Positions 39,441 to 49,048 of a stretch of 64,000 nucleotides of DNA are shown piece by piece (within the stretch, counting starts at the first letter, position 1; every line of letters starts with the position of its first letter). The notes under the pieces were generated by a model. That model ran no database searches. It had not been told where the DNA came from and worked only from the letters and a program-made list of their open reading frames with translations. The stretch is from Methylomonas albis. Its GTDB lineage: Bacteria; Pseudomonadota; Gammaproteobacteria; Methylococcales; Methylomonadaceae. Made by a program: the position numbers and the translations under genes. The DNA lies in contig NZ_JACXSS010000001.1 of assembly GCF_014850955.1 (NCBI RefSeq), positions 4,216,001-4,280,000 on the forward strand, in the 5' to 3' direction.

Positions 39441-39530
39441 GGCACGCTACCCAAGTGCAACCCGGCTGTCTTGGCCCCAAGACCCGTGGCTTTCCGGCTC
39501 CGTCTCACGGCGGATGTGGCAGTGCGTCCA
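39441..39530 (-). promoter_or_regulatory. Candidate c-di-GMP-I (GEMM) riboswitch
   Basis: Read on the minus strand, the leader contains CCGCC-GTGA-GACGG (a GNRA-capped hairpin), then CCGGAAAGCCACGGGTC, and GACAGCCGGGTTGC. These are the hairpin, the AAAGCC junction and the tail of the GEMM-I family, in the right order and spacing. The 5' part (ACTGCCACATCC) departs from the usual GGGCAAACC, so the ligand site may be altered. It lies about 75 nt before the PEP-CTERM protein 2 start. Confidence 0.6.
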
Positions 39531-39943
39531 TCCCTGGACTTTGCTCCTTTCCCTGAGCGAAGTTGTCCTAAAAGTCCGACGTAAAGCTTGCCTTTACCGC
39601 CATCGCAGAGCACAGATTGTCGATGGCGGCTAACGAAGCAACATTGGTAAGGTAATAAGACGGGCTATATTCCATAAACCATTGCTCTTCTGTTAATAAG
39701 TCGTATGGGCGGAGAAATCGACTACGGAAACATGGAATTTTTTTGCCGGGGGATGTGGTTTTTAGCGGAATTTTTTATAAACAATTGAATATAAAGGGCA
39801 GAACCCTTAGACGGACAAAGTCTTGATGACTGATGGTTGGAGCTAAATTAGAGCGACTAACATGGATAGCCTATTTGTTCCACTGAAGTCTTCAACGGTG
39901 TAGAGGACTTTTGGCGAGCATTGGTCTGCAGCTGGCTACCCGT
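39531..39943. other. Spacer upstream of the riboswitch, no gene recognised
   Basis: About 410 bp. A GGACTTT/AAAGTCC inverted repeat (about 39535-39576) flanks the riboswitch; its arms may form an extra stem or part of the promoter leader. The rest holds no gene I can support. The TonB receptor gene ends at 39944. Confidence 0.35.
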
Positions 39944-42412
39944 TCAAAAGCGTAACGCCGCGGAAAAATACAGCGACGCACCGGCAGAAGGCACCACGCG
40001 CCCACCGCCAATATAGCCGCCGCCGAAATATTGGAAGGGCTGAAAATAGTCGTTATCCGTCAGGTTTTTTGCGGTGAGTGCCAAACGCAAGCCCTGCATT
40101 TCATAAGCGGCAGTGGCGTCAAAGCTGTGATAGCCATTGACCTTAAACGCATTATCATGGGCGATGTAGCTGCCTGAGCGCAGATTGACTCCGACCCCCA
40201 AAGAAACCCCGGTAAGCAATTCATTTTTAAAACGGTAGTTAACCCACAAACGCCCGGCGTCCTCAGGTACCCAGGCAACACGGTTGCCTTTGGCGATTCC
40301 ACCTGAGTCCAGCATAAAACGGGCGTTGGTATGGGCATAATTTGCCACGACTTGAAACTCGTCGCTGAATTGCCAGAGTAAGTCGGTTTCAATGCCTTGG
40401 GAACGTTGATAGCCCGAAGAAGTGTAAAACAAGCCCACACCGGTATTCGGCACAGCCACCTGTTGGCGGTCTATCTGATAAACGGCCACTTGCCCGGAAA
40501 GCCTGTTGGCAAACTCGAACTTGAATCCGGTTTCCATTTGCTGCGACATTTCCGGCACCGGGGCACTATCGAAATTCACGAACGGCTGTCCGCGCATGCC
40601 TTCGCTATAACCGGCGAAGAGCGAAAGCTGATCGGTGACATCGTAGACCGCTCCAAGCCGTGGCAATAATTCCAGGCGAGTGGTGGTATTGGAATGTTTG
40701 ACGACTTTATCATCGTAGGCAATTTCCAGGCCGCCTAACCTTAAACTAAGCAAGGTATGTAGACCTTTGGCAATAGTACTTTGCCACTGCAGGTAACCGC
40801 CGTATACCGTATTCGCTACAAATTGGTTATATGCGCCTACTCCCGGATCGCTGTACGCGACCGGAAACGACGGCTTGCTGAGATCGACAAGTCCTATCGG
40901 CCCAGCGGCCTCGACGAAACCATCATCTTTCAGCTTGCTATAGTCTCCACCGAATAACACCGTGTTATGGGTGATGCCAAAATCGAAGCTGGCTATCGCG
41001 TTGGCGATATAACTAAACTCCTGCTGCTGCTGCGCTAACTCGCCATTGACCAAGGCCCAGGTTGAGGGCGCGAGCAGCGGCGTGTCGGCAACGAACGTGC
41101 CGTTAAACAGCGTCTGAATTTTTTCATCGAAGCTGGAATTGGAGTACCGCGCTCTCAAATCCATGCTCCAAATGCGGTTGATGTGATGCTCCAGTTTGGC
41201 CCACACAGCCTGGCTTTCCGAGGTACTATCGGGAATGTCTGAGCGGCCAATGTACAGATCGCGCGGTACCCGAAAACTACCGGCAATAGTACCGGTCGCC
41301 GGCAGGCCCTGATATTCCGGCTGGGCCCAGTGCGAGACTTTGCCCTGGAGCGTCAAAGTGGTGTTTTCGTTATCGGTCAGAACCAGCGATGGATTGATGT
41401 TGTAACGCTCGGTGTGAATGTCGTCGATAGGGTTCTCCGAATCAGTGTACTGAGCAGTGACTCGGAATAAGATGTTGTCGTTGAGCGGCTGATTGAGATC
41501 AAAATGCGGCTGGTAAAAATTGTAACTACCTGCGGTAAAACCGATTTCGCGGGAGGCTTCGCGTTGCGGAAGTTTTGAGACCACGTTGATTACGCCACCC
41601 ACCGGCGAGCCGGAACCGCCGCTGTAAAAAATTCCATTGGCGCCTTTCAGCACTTCTACCCTTTCCACGTTAACGGTGCTTTCCCGATCACCGGGATTGT
41701 AATATTGGGTAAAGCCATCGATGAGCTGTTCGGCTCTGAAACCGCGCACCAAAGTCCCTTCGATGACCGGACTGAATAGTAGACTTCTGGAAACCACACC
41801 GCTGACATTATTCAAGGCATCGCTTAAAAACAGTGTTTGCTGGTCATCGATCAGTTGCCGATTGATGGTTTGAATCGACTGTGGGATTTCCTTGATAGGT
41901 GTATCGATCCGCGTGGCGCTGGCAATAGTGGTCACCCGATAACCGGCTTCTTGACCGACAACATCAACTGGCGATGCGAGATTGGTAAGCGCCTTGACTG
42001 GTCTCGTGGCAGTAACCGTCAGGCTATCCATTAAAGTGACTTCGGTTGCGCGACTTGGAGCATCGATTTGCGATTGCTGCTCGAGCAGAGTGGCGGTAGC
42101 TGGATCGATAAATCGGTAACTTAGCCCACTATTTTTTAACAACAATTCCAACGCTTGCGTGGGCTCCAGATCACCTTGCAGAGTTTTGCTGCTAAAACCG
42201 CGCACCATGTCCGCGGAAAAAAGCAGTTGAATATGCGCTTGATTAGCATACCTAAGCAGCGCGTCGTTAAGGGATTGTGCCGGGATATCGAAGTGACACA
42301 AGGTATCAGCCGAAACCGCAGGAGCGACCAACACCATACCTGAGAATGAGAAAATACAAGTCAGCAGCAATGCTGGCGTGCCAAAAAAACAATAGTCCTT
42401 TGGTCTGGTCAT
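39944..42412 (-). CDS. TonB-dependent siderophore receptor with STN domain
   Basis: 822 residues from ATG 42412 (an in-frame extension to 42490 exists). A signal peptide is followed by an STN (secretin/TonB short N-terminal) domain (IPAQSLNDALLRYANQ...LLFSADMVRG), then a plug domain and a 22-strand barrel ending in an aromatic terminal residue (AGASLYFSAALRF). The STN domain signals to a FecR antisigma, encoded directly upstream. Substrate, probably a ferric siderophore, is inferred. Confidence 0.9.
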   Translation of the reverse strand: MTRPKDYCFFGTPALLLTCIFSFSGMVLVAPAVSADTLCHFDIPAQSLNDALLRYANQAHIQLLFSADMVRGFSSKTLQGDLEPTQALELLLKNSGLSYRFIDPATATLLEQQSQIDAPSRATEVTLMDSLTVTATRPVKALTNLASPVDVVGQEAGYRVTTIASATRIDTPIKEIPQSIQTINRQLIDDQQTLFLSDALNNVSGVVSRSLLFSPVIEGTLVRGFRAEQLIDGFTQYYNPGDRESTVNVERVEVLKGANGIFYSGGSGSPVGGVINVVSKLPQREASREIGFTAGSYNFYQPHFDLNQPLNDNILFRVTAQYTDSENPIDDIHTERYNINPSLVLTDNENTTLTLQGKVSHWAQPEYQGLPATGTIAGSFRVPRDLYIGRSDIPDSTSESQAVWAKLEHHINRIWSMDLRARYSNSSFDEKIQTLFNGTFVADTPLLAPSTWALVNGELAQQQQEFSYIANAIASFDFGITHNTVLFGGDYSKLKDDGFVEAAGPIGLVDLSKPSFPVAYSDPGVGAYNQFVANTVYGGYLQWQSTIAKGLHTLLSLRLGGLEIAYDDKVVKHSNTTTRLELLPRLGAVYDVTDQLSLFAGYSEGMRGQPFVNFDSAPVPEMSQQMETGFKFEFANRLSGQVAVYQIDRQQVAVPNTGVGLFYTSSGYQRSQGIETDLLWQFSDEFQVVANYAHTNARFMLDSGGIAKGNRVAWVPEDAGRLWVNYRFKNELLTGVSLGVGVNLRSGSYIAHDNAFKVNGYHSFDATAAYEMQGLRLALTAKNLTDNDYFQPFQYFGGGYIGGGRVVPSAGASLYFSAALRF

Positions 42413-42608
42413 GAACGGCAACAATAATTTACGTCGATATCCGCGTGGACGCCCTAAGCTTGAAAAACTTTGGACGGCAATTGTGAACACTTTGATTTAC
42501 TACAATGCGGATTCAGCAAAAATTAACTTCCCGATTGCAGTTGCCATCAGAACTAGCAGTAGAGCCGCATTCATTCGCCACATGGCCCTGGTTATTGTTG
42601 AGAAAGAC

Positions 42609-43655
42609 TTAGCGGTGCAATAAAACCCACCAGGGCCCAATTGCGGTTTGTTTCAGCGACAGTGCCGCAGTGACTGTGTGCAGGGTTTGTTCCGGGTTAT
42701 CCAGCGAAAACACACCGGTAACCCGCAGGTTTTTTAATGCGGCATCGGCGAGGAAAATTCGACCTAAGCGATACCGCTCCAGTTCGCTGATAAGCTCAAT
42801 TAACGGACGGTCATTGATGACCAAGCGATGCTGTTGCCAGGCGGTCGTTTGTTCCAGCCTCGCCGCCTGGGGTTTTGGCAATGATTGCCCTGCGTTGTAG
42901 TTTATTTGCTGGCCTTCTTGGATCTCGACGTAATCCGTCGGCGTGGTTAGCCGGGATACGGCTACCGCATGCTGCTGCACGATCACATCGGTTTGGGAGC
43001 CAACACTTTCATAGACATCGAATACCGTCCCCAGCGCACGGATATTGAGATTGTCCGCTTTGACTTCAAACGGTCTGGCGAGGTCTTTGGCGACCGTAAA
43101 GCGGACTTGCCCATGATGCAAAACGATCTTCCGGGCAAACGCATTAAACTCAACCGAAACCGCACTATTGGTGTTCATCAACAAGCGACTACCATCGCTA
43201 AGCTCAATTTCTCGCAGTTCGCCGGTTTGTGTGCGGTAATCGCTCAAATAATCAACCAACAATCGCGATTGCTGAGGCATGATCAGGCCAATCACCAACA
43301 AGCACGTCGCCGCAATGGCAAACCCGGCGGCAAACCAAGGCCTTTGCGACGCCTTTGTGGACAAAGGCGGAGAGGATGACTTGCTTTTAACCGCACCGAA
43401 AGTCGCCGGCGCGGTTTGTCTAGACACCAGTTGTTTTGCGTTCGCTTGTCCGGACAGACTGCCGGCCACCACCATCTCTCTGAACAAATTTTCAGCGGCG
43501 GTAAAGGCCTCGGCATGCAGTGGATCCTGACTCAACCAATCGGCAAACGCTTCAAGTTCCGCATCGCTCAAACTGTCGTCACGCAGACAGACCAGCCAGG
43601 CGATGGCCTGATCTTGCAGACTTGGCTGAGCGGATTTATCGGACGGCGCGGGCAT
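42609..43655 (-). CDS. FecR-type transmembrane antisigma/signal transducer
   Basis: 348 residues from ATG 43655, with GGAGA 5 bp upstream. The N-terminal region is DUF4880-like (AIAWLVCLRDDSLSDAEL). One transmembrane helix (about residues 106-124, FAIAATCLLVIGLIM) precedes a periplasmic FecR domain (TGELREIELSDGSRLLMNTN). It relays the receptor signal to the sigma factor. Position between sigma and receptor genes is the standard order. Confidence 0.9.
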   Translation of the reverse strand: MPAPSDKSAQPSLQDQAIAWLVCLRDDSLSDAELEAFADWLSQDPLHAEAFTAAENLFREMVVAGSLSGQANAKQLVSRQTAPATFGAVKSKSSSPPLSTKASQRPWFAAGFAIAATCLLVIGLIMPQQSRLLVDYLSDYRTQTGELREIELSDGSRLLMNTNSAVSVEFNAFARKIVLHHGQVRFTVAKDLARPFEVKADNLNIRALGTVFDVYESVGSQTDVIVQQHAVAVSRLTTPTDYVEIQEGQQINYNAGQSLPKPQAARLEQTTAWQQHRLVINDRPLIELISELERYRLGRIFLADAALKNLRVTGVFSLDNPEQTLHTVTAALSLKQTAIGPWWVLLHR

Positions 43656-43834
43656 TGGTTCTCCAATCAAGCAGGGACGTTGTTTAATAAGACGTGCGAG
43701 ACGAGAATGCGATCATACCAAAGCTTGAAGTCACAGCGAATTTGGCGGACACGCTCAGCGCTATTCAAACAAGCGGCGGGAGTTGTTGCTATTTGCATGG
43801 GAAGGGCTTGAATCTAGAAAATGCAGACTTGCGA

Positions 43835-44353
43835 TTAATCGGTCAGCTGCTGCGCGCAATGCGCCATGGCTTTTGCCAATAATTTATTGACCTGAGACTT
43901 GGAAATCCCCAATCGCTGAGCAATTTGCGTATAGGTAAGGCCGTCGACGCCATGCAGCAAAAACACGCTGCGGCAGGCTTGCGGCAAGTCGTCCAGCGCT
44001 TGTTGCAGCGCGCCCAAGCGCTCCCGTCCGATCAAAACCCGGTCCGGTGACGCAGAATCGCCAGGAAGGGATTCGGCTAAAGCGTCGAAATCTTCGTCAG
44101 CACCGTAACGGGCCCTGACCATGGTTTTGCGCTGATGATCGATGGCCAAATTGATCGCGATCCGAAACGCCATGGCTCGAGCATTATCCGGCGGGGTTTT
44201 TTCCACAATCTGCCGCAACCCCAAATATGTGTCATGGGTTAATTCGGCGGCGACGTCAGGGCATTTCAAGCGCCCGGTCAAAAAACGCAATAACTCATCG
44301 GCCAAGGATTGAGTCCAGAACGCGGTACTATCGGTCAATGGCTGTGCACTCAT
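43835..44353 (-). CDS. ECF RNA polymerase sigma factor, FecI type
   Basis: 172 residues from ATG 44353 (MSAQPLTDSTAFW). Region 2 (ELTHDTYLGLRQIV) and the region 4 helix-turn-helix (GLTYTQIAQRLGISKSQVNKL) are both present. It is expected to drive the receptor gene when FecR is triggered. An upstream in-frame extension to 44554 shows no family match and is left out. Confidence 0.9.
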   Translation of the reverse strand: MSAQPLTDSTAFWTQSLADELLRFLTGRLKCPDVAAELTHDTYLGLRQIVEKTPPDNARAMAFRIAINLAIDHQRKTMVRARYGADEDFDALAESLPGDSASPDRVLIGRERLGALQQALDDLPQACRSVFLLHGVDGLTYTQIAQRLGISKSQVNKLLAKAMAHCAQQLTD

Positions 44354-44355
44354 GC

Positions 44356-44374
44356 GGATGAGAATTATCGATGG
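44356..44374 (-). promoter_or_regulatory. Candidate Fur box at the fecI start
   Basis: Minus strand CGATAATTCTCATC resembles Fur boxes (GATAAT plus an ATTCTCAT block) and lies directly before the sigma gene ATG, consistent with iron repression of the module. It is only a partial match to the 19-bp consensus. Confidence 0.35.
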
Positions 44375-44644
44375 CTTGTATAAAAACAACGACAGGCCAA
44401 TTCCGCCAAGTCGTTGCAGAGCATTAGCAATAATCAAACCAAAGGCGAATTGCGCTGGTTGGCCTGGCCTGGCAGCCTGCACCTGGCCAATAGCGTCTTT
44501 GACTCCCGGCTTGGAGCATGTCAAATCACGCGCGCCATATCCGGCAGATAACATAGTTTTATCAATAAGCCCCGACTTTGATTTTTGCAGCGCGCCTAGC
44601 CTGTATAATCGCGATAACTTCTCTACTCACCTAACCAGTCTCTA

Positions 44645-46345
44645 ATGCGCACCGCCAAACTGCTGTTCTGTATTGTTTTAATCATTGTCGTTCATGCAGC
44701 CATCGCCTGGAGCCTGAATCGCCCGCAGGATGCCGGCGTCGACGTGCCATCCGGCAAATTGCGCAGTTTGTCGTTTGCGCCGTATCGGGAAGGTTTTAGC
44801 CCCATCGAAGAAAAATTTCCCTTGCCGGAGCACATCGATGCCGACCTCGGCTTAATTGCGGATAAAACCCATGCCGTCCGCACCTACTCGATACTCGGCG
44901 GCATGCAACCCACACCGGCATTCGCTCGCAAACACGGCGTGGAGATGATCCAAGGAGGCTGGCTGGGCGACGGCCATGCCAGCAATAAAAAGGAAATCAC
45001 CGCGCTGATCGAGTCGGTCAACGCTAATCCCGATGTGGTAAAACGCGTGCTGGTCGGCAATGAAGTCCTGCTGCGTAAGGACATGGATGTGGACACTCTC
45101 ATTGGCTATATCCGCCAGGTAAAACAGGCGGTGAAGCAGCCGGTATCCTACGCGGATGTCTGGTCTATCTATCTGAAATATCCGCAGCTGATGCAGGAAG
45201 TGGATTTCATCACCGTGCATATCCTGCCGTATTGGGAAGACGAGCCGGTGGCGATAGAAGACGCGGCCGGGCATGTCGAAAAAATCGTCAAACAAATTGA
45301 AGACAAAGCCCACAGTATGGGCTTGAACAAACCCATACTGATCGGCGAATCGGGTTGGCCGGCGGCCGGCCGGCAGCGCGGCCATGCGGTACCCAGCGTG
45401 GTTAACGAAACCCGTTTTATCCGCAGCCTGATCGAAGTTGCCAACCGCCACGGTATGGATTACAACATTGTCGAGGCTTTTAACCAGCCCTGGAAAAGCC
45501 ATAACGAAGGCGTGGTCGGTGCCAACTGGGGTTTGCTGACTATCGACCGGGAACCGGTATTCCCGTTGACCGGCCCGGTTTACGAAAACGCGGAATGGCT
45601 GCTGGATTTTGCCTGGGCGATCGGCCTGTGGCTGCTATTGGTCGCGGTCTACTTTAAAAAATTGCCCAGCCTGTCACTGCCGCGCTTGCTAGTCTTTCTG
45701 ACCTTGGCGCAAGTGCTTGGCGCTTGTCTGGTCACACTGGCAGATTTTCTGTGGTTTACCAGCTACAGCATCTGGCAACAGGCTTACACCATCCTGCTCG
45801 TCGCGGCAAATACCTTGCTAAGCGGCCTATTGATGCAACGCAGCTATGCCATTTTGGCTCAGCAACCGGCGCTGCCGGAACTGGCAAGCCGTTTAAGAAG
45901 CAGTTATCTGTTTTTCGTTGTATTGGCACTTTATAAAACCTACAGCCTGGCGTTCAACGGCCGGTATCTGAGTTTTCCTGTTGAACAATTCGCGATTCCG
46001 GCTATCGGCATCTGCGGTTTGATTGCTTGCCTATGTCTGGTCCAGCGCCACTTGCACTGGCATATGCTGCGCTTCGACACCCTGTCCGGCGGCAATTCGC
46101 AAACACCTCGCGACCGTTTACTGGCCTATTTTTTCAGCGCAGGCATGTTTGCTGTAGTGATAGGCGAGACTTACGAATTCATGGCCGCCTACGACTTCAT
46201 ACAAGCGCATCCGAACTTTAGCGAAGGTTTACCGGTGGCACTGGGGTACACCCTATACAATCGGCAATTGCTGAATTGGTTGCTGTGTATACTGGTGCTG
46301 TCCATCCCGTTCTGGGCCAGTCGCTCCGGCAAAGCCAAGGCGTAG
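44645..46345 (+). CDS. GH17-like beta-1,3-glucan-active membrane protein
   Basis: 566 residues. An N-terminal helix anchors a (beta/alpha)8 domain like glycoside hydrolase family 17. VGNEVLLRK gives the acid/base Glu140 and LIGESGWPA the nucleophile Glu235. After residue 320 come about seven membrane helices. Proteins of this form occur next to cyclic or linear beta-glucan synthases in other bacteria. Substrate is inferred from the family; the glucan-modifying role is not proven. No glucan synthase is adjacent here. Confidence 0.8.
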   Translation: MRTAKLLFCIVLIIVVHAAIAWSLNRPQDAGVDVPSGKLRSLSFAPYREGFSPIEEKFPLPEHIDADLGLIADKTHAVRTYSILGGMQPTPAFARKHGVEMIQGGWLGDGHASNKKEITALIESVNANPDVVKRVLVGNEVLLRKDMDVDTLIGYIRQVKQAVKQPVSYADVWSIYLKYPQLMQEVDFITVHILPYWEDEPVAIEDAAGHVEKIVKQIEDKAHSMGLNKPILIGESGWPAAGRQRGHAVPSVVNETRFIRSLIEVANRHGMDYNIVEAFNQPWKSHNEGVVGANWGLLTIDREPVFPLTGPVYENAEWLLDFAWAIGLWLLLVAVYFKKLPSLSLPRLLVFLTLAQVLGACLVTLADFLWFTSYSIWQQAYTILLVAANTLLSGLLMQRSYAILAQQPALPELASRLRSSYLFFVVLALYKTYSLAFNGRYLSFPVEQFAIPAIGICGLIACLCLVQRHLHWHMLRFDTLSGGNSQTPRDRLLAYFFSAGMFAVVIGETYEFMAAYDFIQAHPNFSEGLPVALGYTLYNRQLLNWLLCILVLSIPFWASRSGKAKA

Positions 46346-46453
46346 CTCAGATCTGCAATATTGCGCGAACGCTTTGTTCGCACTCAGGCAACGCGCCTAC
46401 CGACGCTTGCCGAATTTGACTGAATTTTCGGTAACCAAACAAGGACAACCAAT

Positions 46454-47251
46454 ATGTGGCTGCGCACCAGTTGCGAAATAAGCTTCGATGTCAGCATCGA
46501 TACCCCGTTCATTCTGATGCTGCGACCGCGCAACGGCGCCAATCAATGGGTAGCCCGCGAGTCGTACACCTTGAATCCAACGGTGCCGGTGTTCGAATAT
46601 ACCGACTATTACGGCAATCTTTGCCAGCGCCTGATAGCACCGCCCGGCGAGTTTTCCGTGCGCACCAGCGCCGACATTCATACCAACGAGCATATCGACG
46701 TCTGCCCCGGCGCGCCGTTTACCGAGGTACAAAGTCTGCCTGATTCGGTATTGACTTATCTAACGCCGACCCGCTACTGCGAATCCGATCGTTTTATCGA
46801 TCTGGCCCAGGAAATCGTCGCCGATGCCTTACCCGGTTACGACCAAGTGGCTACGCTGCACCGCTGGCTACGCGAAAATATCCGTTTCAATCCGGACTCC
46901 CCGCATTTCCAGCTGTCGGCGGTCGAAACCAATATGGCTGGCGAGGGCGTTTGCCGCGAACTGGCACATCTGGGCATCGCGCTGTGCCGGGCATTATGTA
47001 TTCCGGCGCGCATGGTGGTTGGCTATTTATACGGCTTACAGCCTATGGATTTCCATGCTTGGTTTGAAGCTTACGTGGGCGGCCGTTGGTACACCTTCGA
47101 TCCCACCCAAGCCGAACCCTGCGGCGGCCGAGTCATCGTCGCTTACGGCCACGATGCGGCGGACGTAGCGATCTTCACGCAATTCGGACCGGCGCTCTAT
47201 CCTATGCATATGGCCGCTAATGTCGAACGTCTGCCCGGCCCACCGAATTAG
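46454..47251 (+). CDS. Transglutaminase-like cysteine protease-fold protein
   Basis: 265 residues. The N-terminal beta domain is followed by a transglutaminase-like core with the triad Cys167 ([18 protein letters not shown]), His201 ([10 protein letters not shown]) and Asp216 (TFDPTQ). The common bacterial form probably acts as a peptidase or cross-linker, substrate unknown. It follows the GH17-like gene on the same strand by about 110 bp, so a shared transcript is possible. Confidence 0.87.
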   Translation: MWLRTSCEISFDVSIDTPFILMLRPRNGANQWVARESYTLNPTVPVFEYTDYYGNLCQRLIAPPGEFSVRTSADIHTNEHIDVCPGAPFTEVQSLPDSVLTYLTPTRYCESDRFIDLAQEIVADALPGYDQVATLHRWLRENIRFNPDSPHFQLSAVETNMAGEGVCRELAHLGIALCRALCIPARMVVGYLYGLQPMDFHAWFEAYVGGRWYTFDPTQAEPCGGRVIVAYGHDAADVAIFTQFGPALYPMHMAANVERLPGPPN

Positions 47252-47337
47252 CGTAGCTCCGGCGACCACATCACACATCGAGCAAAGGTGCGGATTCCCG
47301 GTATAATGCCGATTCCGCTGTAATTAATGCTTTATCT

Positions 47338-48648
47338 ATGAGTAATCTTGTTCTGGTCGCCTGCGCCTTGTTGCTGGTATTTCTAAACGGCTTCTTTGTT
47401 GCAGTCGAGTTCAGTCTGGTTAAACTAAGGCAAACCAGAATCAAGACCATCGAACAAACAGAAGGCTGGCGCGGCCGGATTCTGGCCAAAGTACACAAAA
47501 AACTCGATGCCTATTTATCGGCCTGCCAGCTGGGCATTACCCTGGCTTCACTGGGGCTGGGCTGGATCGGCGAACCGGCCTTCGCCGATCTGTTAATACC
47601 GCTATTTGCCAAAGCCGAAATCACCTCGCCGGAAATCATTCATAACATCTCATTTGCTTTTGCGTTTTGCACGATCTCCTTCCTGCATATTGTGGTCGGC
47701 GAGCAGGCGCCTAAATCGCTGGCCATCCGCAATCCGGAAGGCATAGGCCTGTGGAGCGCCGGACCGCTATACGCGCTGTACTGGCTGATGTATCCCGCCA
47801 TCTGGTTATTGAACGGGAGCGCCAATCTGGTGTTGCGTATCGCCGGACTCAGCGACGGCCACAGCCAAGATAGCCATTATTCCAACGACGAATTAAAACT
47901 GATCCTGCGCTCCAGCCGGGCCGGCGAAAACCTGACCAGCGACGAATGCAACGTGCTGGCCAAAGCGCTGGACTTCGGCAAGCTGGAGGTCTCCGACCTG
48001 ATGCGGCCTATTCACGAAATCACCGCGCTGTATCAAGGCCAATCTCAGCAACAAATGCTGGATACAGTGTATAGCAGCTGCTTTAGCCGTTACCCGTATT
48101 TCGACATTAACGGCATTGATGTGTTGGGCATTATCCATTTGAAAGATTTGTTCCTGGCGCAACAACACGGCCAGCAAATCGACGATTTAGAACCGTATCT
48201 ACGGCCGATTCAACATATCTCCGCGCATATGCCTGCCCTGGAATTATTCCGACGCTTTACCCAAGGCTCGCCGCATTTCGCAGTCATCGGCCAGAAAGGC
48301 CACAAACCGCACGGCTTTATCACCCTGGACAATTTGTTGTCGGCCATGGTCGGAGAGATCCGCGACGAATTCCGGAAAACCGAGAGCGATTGGACCCGCC
48401 AGGACGACGGCAGTTTGCTGGGTAAAGGCAGCTTGCCGATTTTCTCGTTGGAGCGGATTTTGGGCATCGATGTGGAAAACGAAGAACTGGATCTGGATGA
48501 TGTCGACTCAGTGGGCGGCATGATCTTGGCACAACTGCGCGACATCCCCGACGCCGGCGAACGCATCGCCTTTAACGATTTTGAAATCGTCGTAAAGGAA
48601 ATGAATGGACCGCGGATTGAGTGGGTACAGGTTTATCCGAAGCACTAG
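47338..48648 (+). CDS. CNNM/HlyC-CorC family membrane protein
   Basis: 436 residues. A DUF21 (CNNM) transmembrane domain (about 1-190, with FFVAVEFSLVKLRQTRI) is followed by two CBS domains (about 205-325, DLMRPIHEI, GIIHLKDLF) and a C-terminal CorC_HlyC domain (about 345-436). Members are tied to Mg/Co efflux or to export; older annotation calls them hemolysins. Complete with a normal stop. The 400 bp behind it hold only repeats. Confidence 0.88.
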   Translation: MSNLVLVACALLLVFLNGFFVAVEFSLVKLRQTRIKTIEQTEGWRGRILAKVHKKLDAYLSACQLGITLASLGLGWIGEPAFADLLIPLFAKAEITSPEIIHNISFAFAFCTISFLHIVVGEQAPKSLAIRNPEGIGLWSAGPLYALYWLMYPAIWLLNGSANLVLRIAGLSDGHSQDSHYSNDELKLILRSSRAGENLTSDECNVLAKALDFGKLEVSDLMRPIHEITALYQGQSQQQMLDTVYSSCFSRYPYFDINGIDVLGIIHLKDLFLAQQHGQQIDDLEPYLRPIQHISAHMPALELFRRFTQGSPHFAVIGQKGHKPHGFITLDNLLSAMVGEIRDEFRKTESDWTRQDDGSLLGKGSLPIFSLERILGIDVENEELDLDDVDSVGGMILAQLRDIPDAGERIAFNDFEIVVKEMNGPRIEWVQVYPKH

Positions 48649-48765
48649 TTTTAGCGAGTGACTGCTACAGACAGCGATTGAGAGACTCAAGCCGCAAGCT
48701 TTTGGTGGTAGCAGAGTCCGAACCTCGCGGTCGCTAGCCCCAGCTGATTGAACACTGTATCAACC

Positions 48766-48860
48766 AGCTTGCGTAGCTTGCGTAGCTTGCGTAGCCTGGA
48801 TGCAGCGCAGCGTAATCCGGGGCTTGTTAGCCTTAACTTCCCGGATTCCATCCAGGCTAC
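48766..48860. repeat. AGCTTGCGT tandem repeat plus inverted GTAGCCTGGATG repeat
   Basis: Three tandem copies of the 9-bp AGCTTGCGT (48766-48792) run into GTAGCCTGGATGCAGCGCAGCG, whose inverse CATCCAGGCTAC closes at 48860. A relative lies at 35145-35175. From 48649 to 49048 I see no gene besides this. Confidence 0.7.
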
Positions 48861-49048
48861 GCCGCTGGCATGACAGTCACACCGCTGATGGAAGCAACAC
48901 AGGCTTGATCGCCACCCCCCGCTTGATATTTATCGCAAATTACATACGGAAAGGAAAAACATATGCTTATAAAAAAATTATCGTTTAGCCGTATGTTTGC
49001 CGGTAGATATACGGTTAACTATTTAATTCCTTTTTGGGCGTCTTAAGT

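Noticed and set aside
44354..44554. N-terminal extension of the FecI-type sigma factor
   Set aside because: The added residues match no sigma region and cover the probable Fur site and promoter.
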